Assembly (NCBI GenBank): GCA_019671005.1
Contig: CM033714.1
Span: 87,907,909-87,971,908 of the forward strand
DNA: 64,000 nucleotides
Direction of reading: 5' to 3'
DNA from: Hibiscus mutabilis
Taxonomy: Eukaryota; Streptophyta; Magnoliopsida; Malvales; Malvaceae
A model generated the notes under the pieces. It did not search any database. It saw nothing but the letters and a program-made list of their open reading frames with translations, and was not told the DNA's origin. Of the stretch, positions 23,266 to 33,564 are shown piece after piece; position 1 is the first letter of the stretch, and each line of letters begins with the position of its first letter. Position numbers and translations under genes: made by a program.

Positions 23266-24706
23266 GGGTAAACTTCATAAATGGTAACTGTATTTTAGTC
23301 CATTGTTCAATTTGGTAACTAAACTTTCGGTTGCTTCAATGTTACCATTAAACTCTATGTCTTGCTTTAATGCTACCACTCACCCGTTAACAGCCGTTGA
23401 CAACCGTTAAAATATTTGGTATAATAATACATTTAGTCTTTCATGTTTGCACATTCAAACAATTTAGTCTTAATTCAAAAATTAATAAATTTAACCCTCA
23501 AAACCCAAACCTCAATCATGTTACTCTAACCACACAAAATAGAAATACTAACTTGTGTTGAAACATGCTCATCCCTAGCCATTGGTCCATCCCTCCCTTG
23601 CAAACCCATAGTCTGAAAGCTTCAGATTAAACTTCTCATCCAATAACACATTAGAGGGTTTGAAACTTTGATGTATGATCTATTGCATTATTATCAAACC
23701 ATGGATTTAGAAACCAGAATTTGTTGAGCAACAAAAAAATTGCATAGAATTATTTGTAACCTTGTTTTCCAGGGAAGAGGTGGCAACGCTCGACTGTGAA
23801 GGTGATATGCTAAACTCTTATTACGCACAAATTCATACACCAAAAAACGCTTGATCACTCTTTCTCCATCAACAACAGTGTCCGATGAATTTGATAACAG
23901 TCGGGTGTTCAAGATCACTGAAAAAGTGAATTTCCGCCAACCAATCGTTTTGTCCCTATATGGATCAAACACAAGTCCCGAAAAATGCATTTTTCGAGCA
24001 GGTAGAGTGGAAAAAAAAGAAGCAAACTTTTCTAGGTTCCCAAACAGAGAAAAAGGACATACCTGAAAATCATTCTATTTAAACTTTTTAATAGCAACCA
24101 CCAAATACTCATCCTTTCCATCAGCATGCTTGATTGTACTTTTGTAGACGCTCACAAAGCCGTCTTCTCCAATCTTAAGCTCCCCATTGAAATTACGAGT
24201 GGCTTGTTTAAGCTTTGAGAAAGAGAAGACCCTGAAGTTGTGAGCTTTTGCTTCGTCCAACTTCGATAAAAACAGAGGCCCTGACTATCCCTCGGATTTT
24301 CTTTCTTCTTTCGATCCTGGGGCTGATCTTTGCCCCTTGCTTCTAAACTTATCCTTGAAATAGTGAAAACACTTCATTGTGGGATTCCACGGGGAGATTC
24401 CAAAACGGCAGCAATGAAAAAAAGGCAAAAAAAAAAACATCAACTGTAACGAGAGAAAGGTAGATGTAAAGCAAGACGACTGAAGCTAAGGAAATTACAT
24501 CGAATCTGACTGATGCAGTGGTAAGGTTATGTCAACATTGATTCATCATTTACTTCAAAAACTCTTTCAAGTAGAATGGTAGAAACAGGTGAGTGGTAAC
24601 ATTGAAGCAAAACATAAAGTTTAATGGTAACATTAAAATAATTTAAAATTTAGTTATTAAATTAAATAATGGACCAAAGTTCAATTACTATTTGTGAACT
24701 TTACTC
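23266..24706. mobile_element. Pack-MULE-like element carrying a kinase fragment
   Basis: Inverted arms of about 140 bp flank the element: 23266-23405, starting GGGTAAACTTCATAAATGG, and the complement at about 24565-24706. Both arms share TTACCATTAAACTYTATGT and TACCACTCACC. A perfect 9-bp direct repeat AAATATTTT lies directly outside (23257-23265 and 24707-24715), the Mutator hallmark. The interior is a decayed receptor-like cytoplasmic kinase gene with its intron kept, so host DNA was captured at the DNA level. No transposase is encoded. The GGGTAA-CTTCA start resembles the ends of the MULEs at 16.8 and 57.9 kb. Confidence 0.88.
23585..24377 (-). pseudogene. Receptor-like cytoplasmic kinase (RLCK-VII) pseudogene inside Pack-MULE
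   Basis: The start ATG at 24377 gives MKCFHYFKDKFRSKGQRSAP, a typical N-terminus of PCRK1/PBL19-type RLCK-VII kinases. After a TAG come LSKLDEAKAHNFRVFSFSKL, LKQATRNFN, a glycine-loop relic (KIGEDGFVSVYK) and VVAIKKF. Exon 1 ends DFQ/GTATGT after another stop. Exon 2 starts after CATATAG with WLAEIHFFSDLEHPTVIKFI, shifts frame, and continues VDGERVIKRFLVYEFVRNKS and LPPLPWKTRLQIIL. A decayed tail still reads SFKPSNVLLDEKFNLKLSDY and GFAREG, where the DFG aspartate region is DYG. The C-lobe beyond this is missing. Intact relatives act in immune signalling below pattern receptors; this copy cannot. Confidence 0.88.
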
Positions 24707-24954
24707 AAATATTTTTTTTGAAAAGTATTCATAGAAATATTGAATAGTATTAAAGTTAAATTTTAATTACAGTTGAAAACCAAATGATATATTTTTTTCA
24801 TTAATTTTAACATGTCAGATCATCCTTTAACAACAAATCCATTTCATAAATTGGATAAGTTTATAACATTTTTGAACTTTATTATTTTTTAAACTATCTT
24901 CACGACTACTCAACTATTGGGTTGGTTCTATTTATATCGACAAATTTAGTGAGA

Positions 24955-25775
24955 TAATCCACTTTAAAACTTTAATTAAGTTATTAGGGTGTTTCAAACT
25001 TTATTTGGCAAAATAGGCCAAAATCTATAATGCCAGGCCATGTGCTCCTAGAGTTCTCGGGCCATGTTGGACCTCGCCATGTGGAGGTGGTGAGGTGTTG
25101 TGGATTATGGCAGTTGTGTGGTGCAGTGACTCAGCAGCTCAGCGATGGCAACGGCTCAGTGATGACAGTGGTGCAGTGAGGGTGGACCACGCTGCCTCCA
25201 CATGGCGAGGTGTGCTGGACCTCGCTACCTCCACATGGCGAGGTGCTATGGGCGTCAGCAGCTGCATGCATGCAATCAGGCCATCTTTCACGTCCATTTA
25301 TTTATTTATTTATTGTTAATTCTTTGTATATATATGGTTTGAGTGTATAGGGGTTGAGTAGAGAAAAATATTGATAGAGCTTGAGTTGAAAATTTGAGAG
25401 AGTTTGAGTTGAAAATTTCGGTGATATCTATTTTTTGAAGATATATTCGAAGGCAGTGAAAATTGCGGAAGTATATATTTTTGTAGATCTTCTCAGTTTT
25501 TCAAATGTAAGTATGATTGTAATTGGTTTTTTTAATTAATCCGTTGTTTTTTAATTATATAGGGTTTGTAGAATTTTTGTGTGTGATTGAAGATATATTC
25601 GAATGATAATAACTTTTTATTGTTGAAGTCTTTATAGTACATTTACACGGTTTCTCGTCGAATCCAGTAAGTTTTTGTATTTTTTAAATTTATATTCGTA
25701 TATATCTTAATTTTTGAAGTTAATACATTCCCATTTTTTGGTTGTATATATATTCGAATATTTAATGATAATTGT
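24955..25775 (+). repeat. Left terminal inverted repeat of PMD-MULE
   Basis: Matches the complement of 31622-32405 over most of its length: ATAATCCACTTTAAAACTTT, TTTGGCAAAATAGGCC, CCTCCACATGGCGAGG blocks, GTGATATCTATTTTTTGAAG and ATTCGAATATTTAATGATAA. The inner part contains CCAGTAAGTTTTTGT, a good splice donor, and just inside the arm is TTGTTTTGCAG, an acceptor. The arm therefore probably supplied promoter and 5' leader to the PMD gene. Confidence 0.85.
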
Positions 25776-25797
25776 TTTGCAGATCTGTAAATATAAA

Positions 25798-27955
25798 ATG
25801 GCATCCAGAGGAGTTTTGTTATACCGTGACCATCAACACATTTCGTCTAATTTAAAATTAATTATGTCATGTGTAATACGAAATAATTTATTATAATAAA
25901 TTAATTATAGGGCGTGGAGCATAAAATCCGCCATCGAGGAATGAAAATCAAGGAACCTTATGATCGCATAGTTTATTACCTACAGCGTGACGGTTTTTAT
26001 AATGCTTCATTTCTCCGTGAATTTAAGATAGTCCCCGGGTTGATTACCGCATTGATTGAGCAGTGGAGACCAGAGACTCACACATTTTATTTTCCATTTG
26101 GCGAATGCACAATAACTCTAGAGGATATAGCAGTACAACTTGGTGTCCCAACAAATGGGATGTCGTTGGTTGGAGAAAACAAGTATAATGCATTTGAGCT
26201 TTACATGTAGTACCTGGGCAAAGTTCCTCATGAGTCATGTGTGGACGGTCTACGTCTCAGAATTTCATGGTTGCATCGAGCATTTATTATAACAGATGAA
26301 TATACTTGCGGAGAACTTGTGTGTGCGGCTCGAGCATATAGACTGCAACTTATTGGTGGGGTATTGATGCCAAATACATCTGATAATATGGTTCACACGC
26401 AATATCTACCATTCTTGGCTGATTTTGACATAGCTGCTACATATAGTTGGGGTTATGCAATATTGGCATTCTTGTACCATGAAATGTGCAAGGTCGCAGT
26501 TATAGATGGTGAGAAGAATAATCCAGATGTGGGTGGATGTCAAATCTTATTGCAGCCGTGGGTGTGGTATAGGCTGCCTTATCTAACGCCCATTGTGGAA
26601 GTACTCGTACCGATAGAGTTTCCGCTTGCTGGAAGGTAATATTGTGATTACAGTCGTATATGGCTATTTTATTGATCTAATATTTATATAAAATGACTTA
26701 GAAATGTAAGTTCAATATCTTTGCAGATGGAGACATAAGTTGAAGAATGCAGGGTAGTGCACAACACTGTCAGAGATACAAGACTAAAAATCCAAATAAT
26801 AAGAAAAAATCATGTATCATAATATTAGTTTTAAATTTAATTTTTGACTTTGTATTTTTTTAAAGTAACATGTTTCTATTTTGTTTGTGTATGCATATTA
26901 TTAATATTTGTGTTTTATAGTTTTTTTGGCAGACGTACGTGAATGAAACAATCAAAGCTTGCATACCAGACAGTGTGCTTCAATGTTCATCATTCTGGGG
27001 TGCAATTGTGCATTTGATCTATTTTTCTATTGTTGTTGAGTATCATTGTGCTGATAGAGTGTTGCGATAGTTCAACTTCCATCAACCTATTTCTAGAGCT
27101 CCACCTGAACATATCCATATTGTTCGTAGAGATAGATTCAATAAGAATTGGACTGTGAAGCAAGCCGATTTCATTGAACAGTAGAAGGAAAGATGGACGC
27201 GGTGGGATGATAATTTGAGTCCAATCTAAGTCAGTGGTTTTGAATTTAATGCAGAGTACTATTCGTGGTTTTCAGAAATGGAAAATCGTTCATAGTATAT
27301 GTCGAAGATGCAAATAAATGGCTTGAAGATCTCGGTGTTCAAGACGCGTACACTTCTCATCCGAGTAAGGTCAGAGCTTTCAAGAACCAACAGACGAACC
27401 AAACTTGGATTGTCCTACGGGTTGGCATTCTTCGTGGTCTCCGATGCAATCCCAATCCCCCTCGATACATGTAAGCAATAATCATTGGGAAGAACCAATA
27501 CAACATGGGTATCCACCATTGGGTAATGTTTCGGAACAACCACTATTTGGAGAAAGCTCATATTTTCATCAAACATTTGGATTTGGTAATGTTCTGGAAC
27601 AATCACCAATCAATTTTCAAATTGGTGGCAGCTTATCTTCTCAGCCGGCTTACAGTGATGATGAAGGATACATACCACAATTTCAGTATCCTTAAACATT
27701 CGTATATGGGGAAGGTATGGGTATTGGTAGTATGAAATCTCTGTTGTCGATTACGACCATTAGCAGCTCATCATTTCAACCGAAAGATATGTATGGTACA
27801 CCACCTTCTATGCAGATGATGGATGATCAATTTGTCAACGATCAGCAGACTCCGGATCAACCACGAAAGATGGCTCAACCCCTAGGCAGTACGATCAAAC
27901 ATCATCTTTCCACCAGCTGGAATTACCGAGGAGGAGGCAGATGAGGGATTTGCCG
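25798..27955 (+). pseudogene. Plant mobile domain (PMD) protein gene, degraded
   Basis: Begins MASRGVLLYRDHQHISS (25798), then a frame from 25914 reads YDRIVYYLQRDGFYNASFLR, IVPGLITALIEQWRPETHTF, FPFGECTITLEDIAVQLGVP and, after a TAG at 26208, LRLRISWLHRAFIITDEYTC, which together make the PMD (also annotated as 'protein phosphatase 7 long form homolog'). An exon junction follows at LAGR (about 26635/26727). Later exons have stops at 26755, 27068, 27182 and 27227. The tail (27405-27944) is Q/S/P-rich in broken frames. PMD proteins such as MAIN/MAIL1 act in nuclear gene silencing in Arabidopsis; PMDs also occur in transposons. The role in this element is unknown. Confidence 0.85.
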
Positions 27956-28084
27956 TAAATTTTATTTGTAATATATTTTTAATTCGAAAATGTTGTTTGT
28001 TTGTTTTAGTTTTTATATTATTATTTAGTATTTTGATTTAATTAATCATATTTTATTCACATTACATCTATTTCTTTATTTCGA

Positions 28085-29270
28085 TTTAATTTCAATTTAA
28101 TATATTGGAATTTTAGAAATAAAAAATGTCGCATCGTAACTAAAAATAAATGGTTAATTTTGGTTCGAATATTAACTGTAAAAGAAATAAATGGTTAATT
28201 TTGGTTCGAATATTAACTGTAAAAAAATAAATGGTTAGTTTTGGTTGGAATATTAACTGTATATTTTTTGGACACTTTTTTTTTGATATTTTGGTTCGAT
28301 ATTTAAGTTCCTTCTTTAATTTCGGTATTCAAATTCTAATTCTAATTCTAACTCAAAATTTTGATATTTAATTTCGATTTAACATATTAGAATTTTAGAA
28401 ATAAAAATACTGCATCATAACTAAAAAAAGAATGAAATTAAAATAATAAAAGAAAATGAATTTTGAATTGGAGAAGGGTTGGTGGGATTGAATTTTGAAT
28501 TCAATTCAATGGAATCCTCAATTTGACCGATGTATTGAATGGGAGGGGAGGGTTGGTGGTGGCACGCTAGGGCAGGGGCTAGGGTGGGTGGATGGGTGAT
28601 ATTAATTTTGGTTCGAATATTAATTGTAAAAGAAATAAATGGTTAATTTTGGTTCGAATATTAACTGTAAAAAAGTAAATGGTTAGTTTTGGTTGGAATA
28701 TTAGCTGTATATTTTTCGGATACTTATTTTTATATATATATTTTGGTTCGATATTTAAGTTCGTTCTTTAATTTTTGTATTCAAATTCTAACTAAAATTT
28801 TGATATTTAATTTTGATTTAACATATTAAAATTTTAAAAATAAAAAATATCGCATCATAACTAAAAAATAAAAAAAAAATGAAATTAAAATAAAAAAGAA
28901 AACGAATTTTGAATTGGAGGAGAGGAGAGTTGGTGGAATTGAATTTGAATTCAATTCAAAATCCTCAATCTGACTCCGACGCATTGAATGGGAGGGGATG
29001 GTTGGTGGTGGCAGGCTAGGGTAGGGGTGGGTAGATAAGTGGTATTAATTTTGGTTCGAATATTAACTGTAAAAAAATAAATGGTTAATTTTAATTCGAA
29101 TATTAACTGTAAAAAAAATAGTTAGTTTTGGTTGGAATATTAATTGTATATTTTTTCGGACACTTGTTTTTTTTTTGATATTTTGGTTCGATATTTAAGT
29201 TCGTTATTTAATTTCGGTATTCAAATTCAAATTCCAACTCAAAATTTACATTAACGAAAAAAAATGTATT
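28085..29270. repeat. Tandem array of about 445-bp units (about 2.6 copies)
   Basis: The block TTGGTTGGAATATTARYTGTA recurs at 28241, 28689 and 29128 (offsets 448 and 439). Each unit contains the pair TTTTGGTTCGAATATTAACTG, then GATATTTTGGTTCGATATTTAAG, then a GGGAGGGGAGGGTTGGTGGTGG block. It fills the gap between the two convergent pseudogenes of the MULE. Confidence 0.85.
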
Positions 29271-29304
29271 TACATTAACATGAAATTTACATTAACACAA
29301 AATT

Positions 29305-31600
29305 TAGGTTGATGGTCCGGCACGATAGTTGGAAAGATTAGATTTGTTCGGACACTTGTTTTTTGTGTGACATGGTCCCCTGCAAATAGTACAATGTTTA
29401 ACTTGAACTCTCACATCTCTCTCATCCGGATCATCCATATTCGTATGGATGCGAGTGGACGCCGGTCAACCCTTCAGCTTTCTACGAAGCTCTGGATTTG
29501 ACAACCATTCTTCGTATATTGGTTCTTGCAGCCAATAATCTTGGTCTGGGATCGTGTTGAACCAAATTCTGTATATATTTGCCACATTCTCCAGTTTATA
29601 ACACTCATCCGCAAAGCTGTAAGGGTCGAAATGATAATGCAAACATGTGGCGTGTGCGTGAGAGCATGGGTATCTAAATGCTTGGAATCCACCACAATCA
29701 CACTATCTCTAAAGAAGGTTTACGGTGAACATTCTTTGCTCACCTCAGACCTTAGCTTCGATAGAAAATTGAAAACCATGTGGGTCGAATGTTCTGACTC
29801 GCATAGAGATGGCATCCGCGTGAAGTTTGATCATTGTATCCTGTAGGGTTTGAGACTAATTTTGTCCGTTGTTTATCTGGGTGTTAACTTCTTGCCCTTT
29901 GTCGGACCACACTTTACCCAATCTGAAGTAAGTCTCACACACAATACTTGCAATTGGGAGATGTCGTGTTCCTTTAAACACCGAGTTTATAGCCTCTGCA
30001 AGGTTAGTTTTCATATGACCATAACATCGACCTTCATCATAGGCTTGTGATCATCTTTCCCTGGGTATGTCATTTGTAAAATTAAATACAAAAACACAGT
30101 GCCGCTTCAACCTATTTATCTTCGCCTCGAATTTTGGTCGAACTAGTTCATACCCTATTTTAAAAAATAAGTTAAATAAATCAACAGGATCATCTCAAGA
30201 AAATTTACTATTTTTAAACAACGGATAACAACTTACTCGCGCCTATAATCTCTTTTAGGATCTGATTGTTTCCGAAACACATCTTCGCATTTGCCGCAAT
30301 ATGTCGTACACAAAAGGCTGGATATGCATGTGGAGGCTTCCATAAACTCCCTTCTCTGTCAATTATTAATAAGAGCGCAGTCCCTCTATGAGAAATCATG
30401 CAAATCCCATCTTCTTTTACTACATAGTTGCGTAGATGTTTCAAAAAGAATTCTCATCCATCAGCGTCTTCCTTTTCAACTATGGCAAAGTCAATTGAGA
30501 ATATATTACTATCTCCATCTTGTGTAACAACCACGGGTAATATATGATTGTACTTCCCATATAGCCAGGTACCATCTACTTGAATCATGCGTTTGCATAA
30601 TAGAAACCCTTCAATGCACGCATTGAATGCCCAAAATAACTTACTAAATATCCTTTTACCAGGAATTAATTCGCCTTGTAAGTTGAGCGCCAATTTTGTT
30701 TCATATTCTACTATGTTTCCCGGATGAATATTTGCATTGCTCGTAAAAGAGCTGATAGTTCATTATACGATTTATCCCAATCACCATACACATGCGCCAT
30801 CGCCTTCTGCTTTGCCATTCATGCCTTGTAGTAAGATGGAGTGTATTCAAGCTGATTCTGGATGGATTCTACTAACACTGCAATCAGAATTCTTGGATCT
30901 TTTTCAACCAATAACCTGGTGTAAGCACATATTAGATCAGAGTCTAAATTAATGTGGTCTTACGATAAAGTCATATTTGAACAGGTGTGTTGCTCAATGA
31001 ATAGTGACACCTCCCACATCTGACTCATCTTCTTGTATGAAATTCGTACCCACCAAGGATATTTGCTCTTCCAATTAATACACCTTACACAATAGGTTTG
31101 TTTATTAGACTCAACAACAGAAAATGACGTATGATGTTTGATGCAGTACTCCTTAACTGCGAGTTGTCCAGCTTCTTTTGTTTCGAACTCAGCCTTCAGT
31201 ACCAATTCCCCAAAGTTCAAAGATGATGAAGAACCAAATGCGTGGTCTTGATGTTCCGAATCTCGCATTACAGTATAGTCCACCTCATACATACGGGCAG
31301 GAGGTTCATAAGCTGGATAAATGGGTTCCGGTTGCTTGGCCTTTGGTTCAACATAACCCCAACTTGCTGCTCAATTCCCAAGCCTAGCAACAATTGTGGC
31401 CCAAACATCATCTTCAACATTAAAACCATTACCCTAAGACGCATTTGTTATAACAGCGTCAACATCATCAGCATCGAGTAAGTGCACGCCATCATCTTCC
31501 GTAATAGGCATAAGATTTTCTTCATCCTCACTAAAATCATCAAGCGATTCACCCCAACGACCAACTATAGGGTTCAGTGTCACAATGTGCTGAACTCATT
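29305..31600 (-). pseudogene. Mutator-like (MuDR/MULE) transposase, degraded
   Basis: The minus strand starts near 31600 with an acidic N-terminal part (DDFSEDEENLMPITEDDG), then the MuDR DNA-binding region (31292-30960; AVKEYCIKHHTSFSVVES and WKSKYPWWVRISYKK). KAMAHVYGDWDKSYNELSAL, then the catalytic core CKRMIQVDGTWLYGKYNHIL (first Asp) and ICMISHRGTALL (30444-30214) follow; this last motif usually reads ISDR, so the Asp is replaced by His. Then PHAYPAFCVRHIAAN, YGHMKTNLAEAINSVFKGTR and a SWIM-type zinc finger FRYPCSHAHATC (29700-29470). After KLKG-stop-PASTRIH comes a zinc knuckle CTICRGPCHTKNKC. Stops at KA-stop (about 30807), KLKG-stop and elsewhere, plus frameshifts, inactivate it. Confidence 0.9.
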
Positions 31601-31621
31601 CTCTCTAAATATTCAAAAAAA

Positions 31622-32405
31622 AGAAAATTATCATTAAATATTCGAATATATATACAACCAAACAATAGGAATGTATTAACTTCAAAATTTTTGATTTATA
31701 AGAATATAAATTTAAAAAATACAAAAACTTACTGGATTCGACAAGAAACCGTGTAAATGTACTATAAAGACTTCAACAATAAAAAAATTATTATCATTCG
31801 AATAAATCTTCGATCACACACAAAAAAATCTACAAACACTCTATAATTAAAAAACAACAGATTAATTTAAAAAAAATAATTACATACTTACTTTTGAGAA
31901 ACCGAAAAGATCTACAAAAACATATACTTCCACAATCTTCACTGCCTTCGAATATATCTTCAAAAAATAGATATCACCGGAATTTTCAACTCAAACTTTA
32001 TCAGTATTTTTCTCTTCTCAACCCTATACACTCAAACCCTATATATAAAGAGTTAACAAAAAAATAAATGGGTTGCCAGCTTTCACGTGAAAAGCTAGCC
32101 GAATTACATGCATGCCAAACAACACCTCGCCATCTGCACATGGCGAGGTCTCTCATGCACAGCTCAGCTGAGCCGCTGCACCCCGCTGCATCGCTGCACC
32201 ACACTGCCATTCAAGCTGCTGAGCTACTGTTGAATCTCCACAAAACCTCGCCACCTCCACATGGCGAGGTCCAACCTGGCCCAAGAATGTCAAGAGCTGA
32301 TGGCGCGGTCCTGTAGAATTTGGCCTATTTTGCCAAATATAGTCTGAAGGCCCCTAATAACCTAATTAAAGTTTTAAAGTGGATTATCCCACTAAATTTG
32401 CCATT
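31622..32405 (-). repeat. Right terminal inverted repeat of PMD-MULE
   Basis: Inverted partner of 24955-25775. It carries the same CCAGTAAGTTTTTGT donor-like motif on the minus strand, facing the transposase, and the CCTCCACATGGCGAGG hairpin-forming blocks (about 32120-32280). Divergence between arms is moderate, with several indels in the GC-rich block. Confidence 0.85.
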
Positions 32406-32489
32406 TATATCATTGAACTATGAATATTTTTAATTAGAGCACTAAACTTTTAAAATAGTTTCAATCAAACCACTAACCGTACAGTTTTG

Positions 32490-33235
32490 ACGGAAATGAC
32501 AATGTGACAGTCATGTAAATCTGGATAATTACATATTTAGACCTTATGTACAGATTCTATCAATTTGGTCCTAATTTTAATTAAATTTAATAAATTAATC
32601 TTTCAATCAAATGATGACAAGTGTCACCGTTGCATTAGAAGAATTGAGAAATTATATCATAGGCACGTCCTGCCACGCCATCTATGGTCTCAACTAATAA
32701 AAATTATCCATTTCATTAATTTTTTCCATGTTATATTTTTACCAAGTGAATCTTCTCATGGTAAAAACTGTTTTTAAATTTGATTTAAAATAAATATGAG
32801 TGAAGATTCACTTGGTAAAAAGATGACATGGAAAAATCAATGAAATGCATGGTTTTTATTGGTTGGGACCATAGATGGATGACGTGGCAGGACATGCATA
32901 TGATATAATTTTCGGAAAAATTTGATATTATTTTTTATTTAATTTAGTATATTTATTTTTCTCCAATCGTATGGTGACCATGTCACTATTTGATTGAAAG
33001 AAAATAATGAATGAAAATGGTGACACATGTCACCATATGATAAAAAATAAATATATTGAATTAAATAAAAATTAATATCAAATTCTTCCAATGAGATGTT
33101 GACATTTATTACCATCTGATTGGATGATTAATTTATTAAATTTAATTAAAATTAAAACGAATTTGATAAGATTTAAAAATAAAAAATCAAATATGTAATT
33201 ATATAAATTTATTTAACTATCACATCGTACTTTTC
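32490..33235. mobile_element. Foldback/MITE-like element of about 745 bp
   Basis: A long imperfect palindrome centred near 32,785-32,860. Inner arms of about 105 bp match as ATTATATCATAGGCACGTCC against the complement of GACATGCATATGATATAAT, running through TGAATCTTC/GAAGATTCA. Outer arms share TTAAATTTAATAAATTAATC and TAATTACATATTT. It encodes no protein. Confidence 0.75.
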
Positions 33236-33291
33236 ATAAAAAATATTGATTAATGGCTCATTTTAAAAATTTAATGGTCTAATTTGATAAA

Positions 33292-33324
33292 ATTCATAAT
33301 TCATAATTCATAATTCATAATTCA
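33292..33324. repeat. (ATTCATA)n microsatellite
   Basis: About 4.7 direct copies of the 7-mer ATTCATA. It lies about 240 bp upstream of the PLAC8 start codon. Confidence 0.85.
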
Positions 33325-33564
33325 ATAATCAAACCTAAAACCACGACATTAGATGGGTGCTCATGGAATTAGTTTATCCTATGTTTTAAATTGGAAAACG
33401 ATAAAGAGTAAAATAGTTGCTAATCTTTTACCAACAGTCTAAATACAAAGGGGGGGGGGGGATGCCCGTGTTGACGCCATCAGATTCAGATCTGAGGCTC
33501 CAAATTGATCCTTTTTCGCCACTATCGAAGACATAATACAGTTTCCGGTCAGAATCGACTCGAG

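Larger units (their letters stand above)
24955..32405. mobile_element. MuDR-like MULE of about 7.45 kb with convergent transposase and PMD genes
   Basis: Inverted arms of about 0.8 kb (24955-25775 and 31622-32405) enclose two gene remnants that point inward: a PMD gene on plus starting just inside the left arm, and a MULE transposase on minus starting just inside the right arm. Convergent transcription from the two arms is the organisation of maize MuDR (mudrA/mudrB), here with a plant mobile domain gene in the second position. Between the two gene ends lies a 445-bp tandem array. Both genes carry several stops, so the element is dead. Exact outer ends and the target duplication are not resolved, because similarity between the arms fades gradually. 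Confidence 0.85.

Noticed and set aside
33450..33461. Run of 12 G as a G-quadruplex promoter element for PLAC8
   Set aside because: A single homopolymer run is prone to sequencing error, and nothing else supports a regulatory role.
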